Origin: Otis tarda
Lineage: Eukaryota; Chordata; Aves; Otidiformes; Otididae
DNA length: 64,000 bases
NCBI GenBank assembly: GCA_026413225.1
Contig: CM048552.1
Location: 189,692,053-189,756,052, forward strand
Reading direction: 5' to 3'
In this document: positions 1 to 13,700 of the stretch, piece by piece
How positions within the stretch are numbered: the first letter of the stretch is position 1
Layout: the number at the start of each line of letters is the position of its first letter
Notes under the pieces: generated by a model
Told to the model about the DNA's origin: nothing
Databases searched by the model: none
The model's input: only the letters and a program-made list of their open reading frames with translations
Translations under genes and position numbers: made by a program

Positions 1-3000
1 CAACAGCATATAATCACGATTTCATTTCTGGGTACATCTGTTTTAGACCATTGATCTCCTGGAACCCACTAAGAGGCATGTAACAGCACAGGATCAATTT
101 TTTCCTAGCTTTCTAAGAAAGAGGCTTATTTCTCAATAGTTTATCATAATCTGTTGCCTGAATGCTGGCAAGTGACCAGGCAAGTTCCAACATACGTCAG
201 TCTTTTATGCTGTAATATTCGAAGATAAATAAAGGAATGAAAAGAAGAGCAAGAAGGACACTCCTAAAATATGGTGTGTTTGGTTCTCCTTTTGAAAACG
301 CTCTGGCAGCAATGCAAGAAAAGCCTGTTCCTGGATCAGCACCTGAGGACTCTGACTCATTCATCATAGCTGAAAAAGTCAAAGGGAGGTCAGAAAGGAG
401 CAAGAGTCAAGCTTCATCAGAGCCAATTGCAGAAAGACCTCCCATACCTTAGTGGAAGCAAATACCTGAAAGACATAAAAAAAATGCCTAAATCAGACAA
501 TAGAAAGACTTCATAAACAGTACAACCACCAGAGACATGTTGTGTTCGCTGATTCCCTGGCATGTCTGGGGAAATTGCATCTCAAAGGGGTTCCTGCTAA
601 AGCCAGCTGAATCACACTGGTGTGGGACTTGGATGTTCCTGTGTCATGGGGTCAGAGAGGCAGTTGAAGGCAGACCTGAGCGTAGCCAGCCTCTGCCAGG
701 CTTCATAGGATTTGGAAATGGCCTATGGCTCTAGAGGTAAAACTAAAAAAAAAATAAATTGTCTCAACAGAAATGAGTTCTGCACAAATGTCTCACTGTC
801 CAGCCTGGACACTTGTCAGCTATGCAGATAATAATTGGGAAAGGAAACTCTCCACCTGAAAGCTAGACAGCAAATTAGAGATGCCAAGCTAAGGGAGACT
901 CCCAGTCTTCCCTGATGCTTATGGAAGGTGTTTTATGCTGGGCTACTGGGTACATGACAAATAATCCAGCATACTAAAAGGAAAGAGACTTGAGACAGAA
1001 AAGTACACAGAGCTTAAAATCAAAGTCCAGAAAAAAACAAGAGTTTTACATGCTGTGGCAAGCAGCACAAACCAGCCTTTGCAAAAACAGAAGGAAGACC
1101 CACAATAGATTACTGTGGCTGTGAGAATTGAAGTCATTGTGATGAGAGTAGTATGAACAAAGAAGATGACAGCAGAAGCACAAGAAAAGGGTGGAAAATC
1201 TTTCCTAGTGCCAAGAAAAATCACAGCTGAGGAGGAAGAACCAATATAACCACAATTTTAACCTAGGCATATATGTATCAGTCAATGAAGCAAGAGAAAC
1301 AGGAAAATGAGCAGAGAAAGGCAAGGCAAAAGCAGGAGAAGCTATAGAAATAAAATTCTGGACTTAAAGTGTCCATCTTGCCTTGCTAAAGGAATATAGG
1401 GATTATATGAGGGAGCAAATAGCAAATTAGAATAAATGCAATGTGTAATAGTATCACTAAACAGCTACAAATCTGGTTTACATTTGTTATTGCCTAGAGG
1501 GAATACTAGGGCTGGAGCCAACATATTTAAGCAAGAGCTTGATACCTTTTCAAGATACAGAGCTCGCAACAGAATACGATGTAGAATAACCCAGTAGCCC
1601 CAGGTACTGATAAGAGGAAAAGTAATCACTAAAAGGAGCATTAAATAAGCTGATTTCTCCAGAAATCATGGCAAACAAAAGAGCACACAAGGTTTATATT
1701 CTTCCATGATCACTGTAAGAAATAAATAACTGAAGCCTATCATATAGCATAGACCATAAAGGTTAAAAAAATACATTAAAAGACAGTGTTTTCCACAGAA
1801 GCAATAAATGTTTGGATATTTGGATTTTTATATTGTTATTCATAGGAAATTTATCCATGCTTGATAAATTGAAAAGGTACTAGGAGGTACTCATAAAACA
1901 GTGATCTCTTTGTGCAGTCAGAATACCCTTTAAGATATACTCTTTCTTTAGACTGTATCTGAGTAACTAGAAGTTTCCCTGGAAAATATGATCTATCTTC
2001 CGGAGTAGATAGCAAAGTATATATAAAGTATGGGAAGAGTATATAAGAGTATGACAAAGAGTCTCTCTGCTGCCTTCAGAGGACACATGCCACTTTGATC
2101 TTTGTTATGAGAGTGATATGACTGGTCTGTGAAACAAACGCAAACAAAAGCATACACATTCTCACTATACAAAAATGCAATGTGGAAACCAATACATCTA
2201 ATAAATTACCATTAAAAATACATCCTATTTTTCAGCTGATTGTAAATGAAAGCCAGTATATTGTACAAGACAGCCAGTAGAATTCTTTTAAGGAAAAGTT
2301 AGGTTGCTTCTCATTAAAAAAAAAAAAGGAATCAATTAGCACATCTCTAGACTATTTGAATGCAGTGAAGCAGAGCAAAATAGAGCTCTATGAGGAACAC
2401 TTCAGATTTAAAATAAAATTTGTATTGTCTTGAGATTCTTATAAAGAAACATGAATAGTGTCATTCTGACTGAAAAGGGAACAACTTGACAGGATCCTAA
2501 AGCCTATAAAGAAAATAAATGTGAATGGAAAATCTGTTAAAAGCTCACGCAGGGAGCCAAGACAGGATGTGCCCTGTGTCAGAGAGCTGCACACCTCACT
2601 GACTTACTAGGGGTTAAAATATCTCTCCTCAGTGTTCTGTGATTATAAAATCCTTACAAAATTGAAGGTTAAATTAACCATTAAGCACAGTGGATCAGCC
2701 CATCCTTCCCTTAGTAATGTCATGTTCAAAATCTGCTACTTACAGTGGCAGTAAGAACAGGTCTATATGATTGAGCTACCTGTCACTTTATACAAAGGTT
2801 GCTATTCATCTCATAGTTCATTTTTTTTCCCAAATATTTGAGCTCCACATCTCACAAGACTATGATCTTCTCATCTGAAAATACGCATAAATGTATTCCA
2901 GAAAACACCTTATAGAATGTGCTGTAGCATTTTAATTTATTCGGTTAGCATATTTATTTCTATTTTAAAGATAACAAAGGCGAAAGAGCTAATGTGCAAT

Positions 3001-4548
3001 GATATGCTTTAAAATAGCCTAGGTTTTGCCTCCAACTGGCCATCTGAGCTCACCCTGGTGCTGAGCAACACTCACATGAAACCCCACTTTGCTGAACCAT
3101 TAAGGAATTTCTGGTTTTGAAAATAGTAATAAAATAGATAAAAACTTCATTCACTTCATCCTCCAACAGATGGATACAAAACCAACATCTAAGTATATAT
3201 GGACCCATAACCCTCTGACAGCTAATCTTTGCAGCTACTCTAATCACTGAGGATTTCTATGGATAATATCTCCAGCTGCTAACTACTTTTTATTAATGTT
3301 TTGAAAATGGAAAATATTATTGATTTCTTATTAGAGTATGTATGGTCCCAGTCCTGACTATTATTTTTCACTGGTTAGTTATCTGGTATTTAGTACTCAA
3401 GTTCAGTGGTTGATTTCTTATTGCATATGACTCGTGTAATTATTTTGGATATTTGTCCATATATGCACTTTTGACCCTGTGGGATTCGAGGAAACAGTAA
3501 ATATAGAGATATTGTCTGAATAAAAGTGAGGAGGCCTATGTTAACAGGCTTTTGGATGTAATCAGTAAATGATGCCACAACCCAGTAAAATAATGAATTT
3601 TCTTTCTGAATATTACTAGGGCAAAATTAAAGCCAGCAGTCTGATGACACACTAGTTGGGATAACAAGTGTCTGAGTCCTCAGAAGAAAATGAATTCTTT
3701 TCTCTAGGTAATTCTTTCCCCTCTTCAGTTGGAACCCATTTCTCAGACTATTATGAAGCATTTATTCAAGCCTGTCTTCTCCCATAAACAGCGAAGAACG
3801 GGGCATGCATGGCCATTAAATGTAATACACGGACATTAAACATTTGGAAGTGCTACTAAGCTCCCAAGCTCTCTAGCCATGCCTAACCCCATAATAGGAG
3901 AGAAACAGATGCTTCTCTTCCTGTTCTCCCTCCAGCCCTCCTTGCACTGATAAGAAGCTTGGATACATTCCCCCAGTAAGAGCTGCAAGGTCTTCCAACA
4001 GATGAGCGCGGGTGTGAACTATGCTAAGTACGTCTCTGCTTAGTCTCCAGCAACGATGTGTGCTGTTTATGCTCTAACTAGAAGGATGCTAGAGAAAAGG
4101 TGAATCTAGCTCCAGGTTTTATTTCAGTGAAGGGAAGCTGCAAAGAGCACACTTTAATTACAAGTCTGACATGTTTATGGACAGCAGGAATATTTTGTTA
4201 CATAATGGTTGTGAATATAGCTGAGAGCCAAAAAAAAAACAAAAACAAAACTTGAGGTAAACACTGGATAGACATTTAGCTACTAAATAATTTATAATCT
4301 GTGCATTCAACACTCTTTCATTTAATAAAATCTGCAATGTAAAAAGGAAAAGGCAATTAAAAGCAAAGGTTGCCTCAAAAATGGCCAAAAATCATCTATT
4401 GCTGTATCTTCATCTACTGTCCAGGTATGTTCAGAGCAACTAGTGAAAAATGCCTACTCATGGCAAAAAGAACAGCAAGTCTAACCAGTGTATGTTTTGT
4501 CAGATCCTCAGCAACCTGGAGACATGATGTACCTAGTTAATGCAATGT
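1..4548. other. Intergenic, AT-rich, no gene seen
   Basis: No open frame longer than about 95 codons, no recognisable protein motif and no identifiable repeat apart from short A/T runs. The small frames here (for example 237-452 and 943-1224) show no family resemblance and are at chance length for this base composition. Confidence 0.6.
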
Positions 4549-4721
4549 ACTGTTGTCGTGGTTTTGTTAGTGAGGGGGGGCCTAAGGTAGTAGCTTCCGT
4601 AGGAAACTGCTAGAAGTTGCTCCCCTTTGTTTAGTGGACTTGGCCGGGCCTAGGGCGGACCTGCTGCTGGCCAAGGTCGAGCCGATTGGTAGCAAAATGT
4701 CCTGTGATAACGCCTCTGCGA

Positions 4722-4734
4722 TAACATATTTAAG
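4722..4734 (+). promoter_or_regulatory. TATA-like box of the family-A LTR
   Basis: ATATTTAA-type core about 170 bp into the LTR, followed by a purine-rich stretch. A similar core occurs at the matching place in the other family-A copies (near 40588 and, inverted, near 42220). This fits a U3 promoter. Activity is not shown by sequence alone. Confidence 0.5.
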
Positions 4735-5500
4735 AAGGGGAAAACAGAAAAAAAAGAGAGAAGATGTGAAGAAGCTGAGCGGGGGCAGAGGCGCAGAGGG
4801 GGAGGCGCAGGCCTCATGGGCCTTGCAGGCCTCACCCTCTGGCCTCTCGCCAGGCAGCCGACTGGGCCCGACTCGGTCCGGCCCGGCTGCAAGAAGTGGA
4901 GAGGAGATGAGAAGTGAATAAGATGTAAAAAAGATCCTGAGAGACATCTACCACCCTGTTGTGAGGAACAGCTGCAGATGCCAAGGTCAGTGAAGAAGGA
5001 GGGGGAGGAGTAATGCGGCTCCTGGCCAAGATTCCCCTGCAGCCTGTGGTGATGACCATGGTGGAGCAGGTTGTCCCCCTGCAGCCCATGGAGGTCCATG
5101 GAGGAGCAGAGATCCACTTGGAGCCCGTGAAGGACCCCGTACCGGGGGAGGTGGATGCCTGAAGGCGGCTGTGGCCCGTGGAGGGCCCGCTGGGACAGCC
5201 GTTCTGGAGAGACTGTACTCCGTGGAAGAGATGACCCATGCCGGAGCAGTTCCACGAAGGACTGTGGTGTAGGGGTGGGACCCCACGATGGAGCAGGGGA
5301 GGAATGTGAGGAGTTCTTCCCCCAACCATGAAGCAGCGTCGTGAAACAATGTATGATGAACTGACTGCAACCCCCATTCCCTCTTCCCCCCTGTGCCGCT
5401 CGGGGCGTGGAAGGTAGTAGAGATAATGTTAAGCTTGGGAAGAGGGAGGGGTGGATGGAGGTTATCTTGTTCTCTGTCTCATTATCCTGCTGTTTGTAGT

Positions 5501-5506
5501 AATAAA
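5501..5506 (+). terminator. Polyadenylation signal AATAAA in family-A LTR
   Basis: A canonical AATAAA lies about 190 bp before the LTR end. It is followed by a tract (AGTCTGTTTTGCC and onward) conserved in all four family-A copies, which marks the likely R/U5 part of the LTR. Confidence 0.6.
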
Positions 5507-5694
5507 TGAATAGTTTTCCCCAAGTCGAGTCTGTTTTGCCCGTGACGGTAACTTTAAGGATTTCTCCCTGTCCTTATCTCAAACCTCGAGCTGTTTTTCC
5601 TTATATTTTCTCTCCCTGTTCTCTCAGAAGGTGGGGGGAGTGAGAGAGAGACTGCGTAGTCTGGTCCTGATCAGGACTGAACTACGACAACTGT

Positions 5695-8600
5695 CCATTG
5701 AAAACAATGAACACATTCCAAAAGTCGGAACCAGCTGTCATAACCAAGGAGCAGGATAGCCCCTGTACTGCTTTAAAAGTACGCAACCACCTACAAGCCC
5801 ACACTGTGTTCACAGCAGAACACTTCCAGCGACAGCAGCATTTGTGATATGATAAATGTGTCCATAATCATAGGCAGAGCCAACAGTAAAATAGGATTAT
5901 TTTTTAACTAGTACGCAACAGAGCATGAAAAGAAGCCTTGGTCCCTTGGAAATCACTTCTTTAAATAGGAGTAGGACCAAATAGTGACACCTTCTTCTTT
6001 CGTCTGCTCACACCAGAGTTCATCCAGAGTAAAACAGAACTGAGCACCTCAAGGGACCTTGAAATTATTATTTCCTTTAGGATATAATGTATCCCAGAGA
6101 TAGTTTCGAAACATTGCTCTTTGAACTTTTAAGAGAAGGTTGCTAAAGCCAGTTCTTGGAAACTGATAAGCCAGAGAACCCTAGAGCCTACATCTGCTGT
6201 CTGTTCAAATCAGGAATTATTGAATCACTGAAACTGAGATCATCAGACCAGCAGAAGTGAAACAGGGCCTATGTTGTCCATTCTCCCCCACTTCCCTCAA
6301 TTAAACCTATATTGAGGATAAGGGCATGCATATAAAACCAACCGTAATTGTTCATAATGACTTTCCAATGAAATATTTTTTTTCACTTGTGGTTTTTTTT
6401 TCCTCATAGTGCATGCTTATTTGGCTCTTTTTTTTTTTTGTTGTTTGGCTTAGTCATAATTCTGTATTTGTCTAATAGTACACAAGTTTGATAAACAGCA
6501 TGCTAAGACAGCCAGATGTTTTCAGAGGCAGCCTGTTTTTAAGTAACTCCAGGCAATAAAGGTCTTAGAACTGCGTTTTTTTCCTGTGGTTGGAGAAAAA
6601 AGCTGGTAGTGGTTTTGTTAAGAGCTAAAGTCTCACAGAGGTGAGGGACATTCCTGAAAATACCAGGGGAAAAACAATAATTATGAGGGCCCCTTATTAT
6701 TGATTGGTTTTGAATTACCAAGAAAAGAGGTGAGACTAGGGAAAATATAGGAGGTCTTTCCCTGGCATTTTCATGGCTGATCAGTCAAGCTGTGCCAGGA
6801 GGACTCACATAATCAGTTTCAACTCACCAGCTCTTCCTGAAAATACTTTTGTTTACATAGGCATAATTGTATGTGACCGGACACACATAGCTCCTCTTCG
6901 CACTGTTAGTCAGGCCAATCCACACATTAATTTCACATTTGGCTTATCAAGTTGTTATAGCAGCTATTGCAGCTTTTCTCTCGGCTGTTTTTGTTTTCTC
7001 CAAGACCTCCAGGACTACTAATAACTCTCGCACTTCTGCTCTGCTATATTAACTAAGGCTCTGTGGCCTCATGCCAGTATCCACTGCCTTCAGCCTACAG
7101 AATTCAGCCAAGGATGTCTATAGAAGGCAGTTAGAAGAATAAATCATAACCTACATTTAATTGCATGCAGCAGAGTTAAATTATTTAAAGATTCCTGGCA
7201 CCGCTACCAGGAGCATTAGTATTATTATTTTAAATGAACAAAGAAACAAGGATTTACAAATAAAGCCATTTAGTTTCTCTTAAAAGTTTTGATACTAACA
7301 TAAAACACATTCTTGGGCAACTCATTCATTCACACCTTGAATTCGATTGCCTGTAAATTCTGTCATTTTTATTTATTTCCCTGCTTTTGCAGGGGAAATA
7401 CCGTTCACTGTTGTGTCCCGGAGACCCATTCAAGCCATTTTTATGACTCTTGGGTTTTTATATTGCAGTCTCAAGCTTGTAAAGGCACACTTAAAAACGG
7501 AGTTTTGTGTAACACACAGAGAGGATATTCCTTGGCCCCGTCTGAGTCAACATCTACTGCAGACCTATAGCTGCACAGCTATATACAGACTACAGCACGA
7601 AATCATCCCTGTGCTCAGAACTCCTCCATCTATTCACCTGGATGGTAGCTTGCTGAATAGCTGACATGTAGCAGTGTCATTCAGCAGTGAAGAGCATACC
7701 ATGAAGGGAAAGAATTTGGGAGGATTGTGTGATGGAAATAGATGTTCATTGGAAGAGATGGACGTGTACTAAAGGAAAATTGCAGAGGTAGAGCTCCTGA
7801 GGCATGGAAAGAGGAGACTGTTGGAGAATGGAAAAGAAGTAGCCCACTGCATACAGGGACCTGACTGAATATTCACAGTATTGGAGCAAGTTTTATTACT
7901 CCTATATAGTGTAATACTGATAAAAGAAATAATAGATTATATACTTCACAAAGACAAAATGTATTAGAATTATTTGAAATCATATGGTTTCCATTATGGT
8001 TTCTTATGAAATCATAATTGTTTCCATTAGTGAAGCATGAGGTGGAAATGCACCATATTTCTAATCTGCCCTTCTAACCCTGTCAGCAGAAAACCCCACC
8101 CAGGCTTTAGCTTAAACTCAGTGAACTAATTTCATATTCATTCTACTGCTACAGAATACTTCTGAGTTTTGATAGTATTGGTGTGCCTTTTTTTTTTGTC
8201 CTTGTTTCACAGTGTTCCAGCATAATCATATCCTTCAGGCAATTACTCTTGTACAGACAACATACAATTCAAAATGCTTCAAAGGAACCGTAAGGAGAAA
8301 AAACTGTACATTACCTTTAGGCCCAACAGAAATCCTTCACAATGTTTTTTGGGTTTGCACATAGTGAACATCACATATTAAATGTATATCTGCCATAGAT
8401 TAAGGTAGCCTCCTGACTTTCTTCAGGCCCAGATATTCACTCACACTTGCAACAAGAATAACTGGAAAACTTATGTCAGATTTCCTCAAATTCCTGCTTT
8501 TCCCCAACAACATATGGTGGACCACATCTCCACCTGGTCTAAATCTGAAGAGTTTCACTGAAGAATATTAATTATAGAAAAAAAAATAACTACATAAGTT

Positions 8601-9111
8601 CAAAATAGCACATAATGTTTTAGAGGCACTTTCTGAATTTTCCATTGCATTTAATCTGCTAGAAACTGTATCAGTACATTATACCATATTACTCCAAAAC
8701 ACTGTTAGATTTGTGAACCTTTTTGTGTCCTTACCTCAAGGAAATTTTCATTTTCTGATAGCACTGTGCTACTGATTATATTAGTTTTAACATAACATTT
8801 TAATAAGCTCTTGAAAAACTTGTTGATGGAATTTATCCCATCCTGAAAATCCCATCAGGCTATATAAATCACTTCCAGAATCTGCTATGGTCAATGAAGC
8901 GACTTTTTGTTGACTTCAGGAAACTTGAGGAGACTCCTATGTATGTACTAGCCTCTTTGCCAACTAATTACTGAAGCTCCTGTGAAGAAGGCTCCTATTC
9001 GGCAGAAGAAGGGTGGTTTCAAGGGACTCTTGAGGAATCTGAAGAAGAAGAGAAGAAAGAATGAGAGAAACATTTTGTATGGGAAACAAGAGAAAAGCCA
9101 CCATAGAAACC
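5695..9111. other. Intergenic, no gene seen
   Basis: AT-rich unique-looking DNA with T-runs (near 6378, 6427 and 8190). The two overlapping frames at 7313-7664 have no recognisable domain. A short imperfect direct repeat of about 30 bp lies at 7975-8030 (words GAAATCATA and GTTTCCATTA twice). No CR1 or LTR similarity was noticed. Confidence 0.55.
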
Positions 9112-10708
9112 ACAGAATCATAGAATCATAGATGGTTAGAGTTGGAAGGGACCTTAAAAGGTCATCTAGTCCAACCACCCTGCAAGGAGCAGGGACATCC
9201 CTGACTAGATCAGGTTGCTCAGAGCCTCATCCAGCCTGGCCTTGAACATTTCCAGGGATGGGGCTTCCACGACCTCTCTGGGCAACCTGTTCCAGTGTTC
9301 TACAACCCTTATTGTAAAAAAATTTTTCCTAATATCCAATGTAAATCTACCTCCCTCTATTTTAAAACCATTACTCCTTGTCCTATCACAACAGGCCCTA
9401 CTGAACAGCCTCTCCCCATCTTTCTTGTAGGCCCCCTTGAGGTACTGGAAGACCGCTATAAGGTCTCCCCGGAGCCTCCTCTTCTCCAGGCTGAACAGCC
9501 CCAACTATCTCAGCCTGTCCTCATACGAGAGGTGCTCCAGCCCTTTTATCATCTTTGTGGCCCTCCTCTGGACCCTCTCCAACTGGTCCATGTCCTCCTT
9601 CTGTTGGGGGCTCCAGAACTGGACACAGTACTCCAGGTGGGGTCTCCCCAGGGCAGAGTAGAAGGGGAGAATCACCTCCCTCAAACTGCTGGCCACGCTC
9701 CTCTTGATGCAGCCCAGGATGTGGTTGGCCTTCTGAGCTGCAAGGGTGCATTGCCGGCTCATGTTGAGCTTCTCGTCCACCAGCACTCCCAAGTCCTTCT
9801 CCTCAGGGGTGCTCTCAATCCATTCCCTGCCCAGCCTGTATTTGTGCTTGGGATTGCCATGACCCAGGTGCAGGACCTTGCACTTGGCCTGGTTGAACTT
9901 CATGAGGTTGGCACGGGCCCACCTCTCCAGCCTGTCAAGGTCCCTCTGGATGGCATCCCTCCCTTCCAGCATGTCGACGGCACCACACAGCTTGGTGTCA
10001 TCGGCGAACTTGCTGAGGGTGCACTCAGTCCCACTGTCCATGTTGCCAACAAAGATTTTGAACAGGGCCGGGCCCAACACGGACCCTTGAGGGATGCCAC
10101 TCATGACCGGTCTCCACATGGACATCGAGCCATTAACCACCACTCTCTGAGTGCGGCCATCCAGCCAACTCTTTATCCACCGAGTGGTCCGTCCATCAAA
10201 CCCATGTCTCTCTAGTTTAGAGAGAAGGATGTCGTGCAGGACAGTGCCAAAAGCTTTGCACAAGTCCAGGTAGATGATATCCGTTGCTCGTCCCTTGTCC
10301 ACCGATGCTGTCACCCCATCATAGAAGGCCACCAAATTGGTCAGGCACGATCTGCCCTTGGTGAAGCCATGTTGGCTGTCACCAGCCACCTCCTTGCTCT
10401 CCATGTGCCTTAGCATGGTTTCCAGGAGAATCTGCTCCATGACCTTGCCAGGCACAGAGGTGAGGCTGACCGGCCTGTAATTACCCGGGTCTTCCTTATT
10501 TCCCTTTTTAAAAATTGGGGTTATGTTCCCTCTCTTCCAGTCATCAGGGACCTCACCAGACCACCACGATTTCTCAAATATGATGACCAGTGGCTTGGCA
10601 ACTTCATCCGCCAGTTCTCTCAGGACCCACGGATGGATCTCATCAGGTCCCATGGACTTGTGCACCTTTAAGTTCCTCAGATGATCCCTAACCTGCTCTT
10701 CGAGTACA
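9112..10708 (-). mobile_element. CR1 LINE, 5'-truncated, 3' end complete
   Basis: This is the longest CR1 copy in the window. It is in reverse orientation. Its 3' end is at the left, with repeats of AGAATCAT, the complement of the CR1 tail ATTCTATGA. Next comes the usual 3'-UTR signature (GGACTAGATGACCTTT in sense). It covers the C-terminal half of ORF2 (reverse transcriptase and the region after it) and loses similarity near 10708. CR1 elements are normally 5'-truncated by incomplete reverse transcription, and no target-site duplication is expected. Confidence 0.95.
9205..10665 (-). pseudogene. CR1 ORF2 reverse transcriptase remnant, one nonsense mutation
   Basis: Two collinear open pieces in one frame: 386 codons (9505-10665) and 99 codons (9205-9504). 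They are separated by a single TAG in place of the Glu codon found in sister copies (the R-L-R-E-L-G-L context). In the first piece NYRPVSL is at residues 62-68, QHGFTKGRS at 98-106, the motif A stretch YLDLCKAFG at 132-140, [11 protein letters not shown] at 189-199 and the catalytic FADD at 220-223. Motif A keeps its first Asp but has Gly where the other copies have the second Asp (KAFD). The endonuclease domain is absent, so this cannot be an autonomous element. The second piece ends at the native ORF2 stop after ALSNLI. Confidence 0.92.
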
Positions 10709-13700
10709 GGTTACTGTCAAATTGAGTAGGTACTTTTGTGAGAGTTCTTGTGTGTTTTCGTGGTTGTGTTAGCACACACAAACACACACAAGCACACACA
10801 AACACAGCATGGAGCCCAAGAGAACCGAGACAGGACTGATAGCATGAAGTACCTGAGCACATGAGCAGTGTCCAATAGTTATTGTGAAGGAGTGTCACTT
10901 TCCCAACTATTTTTAAAACCTCTGACAAGCTCAAAGCCTGTAATAGCTTTGTCTATATTAAGAATAAAAACATCTTATCTTAGCCTAAATTGTTCAGGTA
11001 AGCAAATACAAAAGCAAAGAGAATGGAAATAAAATCAAAGATCTTCCCAAGTCAACAGATTATGCATTACTTAAAGGGACCTGTTGCAACTCCCTGTATT
11101 TTCTTTCTTCTCCTTGTAGTCACAACAGAAATCCATAATGCATGCTTCTGTAGACCATGTGCCATTTCTTGTGTAAGATTAGTGATCCCAAATTGAATGG
11201 TTGTAGAAGGATAACCAGGACTTTTGTGTGAAAATGGGATCTTTCTAAGTGGTAAGTTTTGAAAGAAGTCTCATGGAAAGAACTGTTCTACACAAGAAAG
11301 AAAGGCACAAGTAGTGAAACTGAAAAGCAACACATCCTACAGAGATGTCTTTTACACAACGTATCATTAAGCTGTGTGGGTCATTGCTATGAGATGCATT
11401 CAAGCACTGGCCAGCAATAAAAGCAGAAGTGGCATTCATATAGATAATGAGAACACCCAAGGGTCTTTTTGAAAAGGTAAATTTTAAAGATATATATTAT
11501 TCTTACCTTAGATCACAAACTAATGAAACAGCCAGGAGTAGGAAGAACCTTCTGAAATGCAACTTTTGCCCTTAGCTACCTGTCTGACCTTGCATTCATC
11601 TTTTTCAGATGCTGTCTCTGCTAGAACTGGACACTGAACTGAATGAGCAATTCTTCTTAGCTCACAGATACATAAAGAGTTCTTGATATTATCTCTGGTG
11701 CTTTCAGGTATTTTCCAGAGGCCTCTTGCACATGCATTACATACCGTTACTTATTGCTGCACCACACTATTCCCTGTGGCTCCTGAAGACGTTGTACTTC
11801 TAAGGGTTTCTCTGTCAGCTGCCCCTGGAGACTTCAGTGAGGGGTTCACAACACAGAGCTACACCAGTTGTTATAAACTCAGTCTGCAAGAGCCCAGCCC
11901 GTTTCTCTGCTGAGATCTCGGAGGGAAGCGCTCAGCAGAGCAGTGTCTGCAGCCCTGCTCAGCATGGACAGAACTGAGCCATGCAGCCGCTCAGAGGGGC
12001 TTCCCAAGATCCGATGGACACCAAAGCACACTGCAGAGCAGCAGTCTGCCAGAATATACAATCATACGCAAAGGTCCACATCCAGGTTAAGGAAATGGGC
12101 CCAAACTAAAGCCCATTTGCAAACCAGTGGTTATGGAAACCTAAGCTTACGCACAAATGACCCATCTCTTTACCCCAGTCTCAGCTCAAGCACCTCTAAT
12201 AGTGGAAGTTGATCAAACTAGGAGTTGAATCAAACATTGTGGCCTGGATTTATGTTTAGTATTTAGTCATAGTGTGCTTACTGTATCACAGCTTGAAGGT
12301 CAACACCACCTTAGGGAGTTTCTTTTTTTTAATCGCTCAGTATCACGCTGTTGGATGGAAAACAACATTTCTATATCATTAAGATCTCTGGTTTCCAAAA
12401 TATATTTTCTTCTCTTCCTTTTTGCGAAAAATCAGGATGACCAAGGAACAGGTAAAAGAATGCTTTCATTAAGCAAACAGTCAAAATGCTATTTTTTTAT
12501 TTCCTAGAGTAATAAGAGGCTGGAAGCCTGAAAGATGCAGTCACTAATAACTTAAGCTACTGCAGCTCCAGAGAGTACAGACGGTTTTCCAGCAAGGGAA
12601 GCTTTGAAGCTTTAGGCCTCTCTGTACATGCATAGGCTGTATCCCCCAGAGGAGCTCAAGCTGCAAATGCCAGCAAGACTTTCCCAGAAACAAACTGCGC
12701 TTCATAGCAGCGTTCCAGACGGCAGGAGGGACAACACCAGAAGGCCAAAGGAAAATGAGCATAATGACCAAGTGATTTATAGCATTCATTGAAGGCAGCA
12801 TTACTATAAAATGAGGAAAACATCTTTTTCAGCACTTCAATCACTTGCTGCAATGTAGATGCCAAAAACTCATTCTATGCAGATCTATAATTACGAGACA
12901 TAAAGTAGAGGAAAGATACTAACAAATGGGCTATGATGAATGTGAGTAGTTAAAACATCAAGCAAAATCTCTCACTAATTATGCTGAAGAATCAGGATAG
13001 GGAACAAAGTAAACTCATTCTCAATCTACACAAAGCGCTGCTGAAGCTTTGCACCTTGCTGTGGTGTTCAGCAACAGAAATTTCTCTCTCCCACTGGCAC
13101 AAGCAAGTAGCAGTGCAATAGTATTGCCAAGAGCAATGAGATCGGCAAATACTTTGATTTCTGCCTCACTGCCTACTTTTTCTCTGTTGAGCCTCTCCTG
13201 ATAGCTGGAGGATCCTTATCTATAAAAGCTGTTAGTGACATGGATTTGTATTATTCTTTTTTTTTTTCAGTTGCTTTCAGTTTCAATTCAGTAACTCTGC
13301 AAAGCTGCCTTATGAAAAACCTTCTAGAAACATGCCCCCTAACCAAAGAACTGTGCTGCTCCCTCACATGTTCCCTCTTGCCTTCCTAAATAGAAATGTA
13401 CCTACTGCCTACACCAAGTTAATTATTTTGGGCTAAATGCACTTGAAGTAGGTCTTCTTGCCTACCTGAGACTTGGGTAAACAAAAACAAAAAAAAAATT
13501 CACTACCAATGGTCAAAATGGGATGGAGGACAAAGAAAAACTCTCCAGCCCAGAATTTGCAAAGCTATGAATCCACAGACCCACATCTGAAAAACTGGAC
13601 GGACCATGAGAAAAAGGAAGATTATTGGTATATGAATTCATGCCCTTCATGTTAAAAACATAATAAACCATTTTATTTTCTAATAATTTCCTTTGTAGTG

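Larger units (their letters stand above)
4549..5694 (+). mobile_element. Solo LTR, family A, with 5-bp target-site duplication
   Basis: The LTR spans 4554-5689 (about 1136 bp). It starts TGTCGTGG and ends ACTACGACA, the TG...CA ends of a retroviral LTR. It is flanked by ACTGT at 4549-4553 and again at 5690-5694. A 5-bp duplication is usual for class III (ERVL-like) elements, so that class is inferred. No gag, pol or env lies beside it, so it is a solo LTR left by LTR-LTR recombination. The same sequence occurs inverted at 41288-42400 and, cut by the window edge, from 63355. The middle carries degenerate GC-rich repeats built on CCCATGGAGG and GGAGCAG words. Open frames of up to about 200 codons on both strands here follow from that composition. 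Confidence 0.88.

Noticed and set aside
10771..10806. Repeat cluster considered as a CRISPR-like or regulated array
   Set aside because: It is a plain CA-type microsatellite. Nothing in this eukaryotic window has CRISPR repeat-spacer structure.
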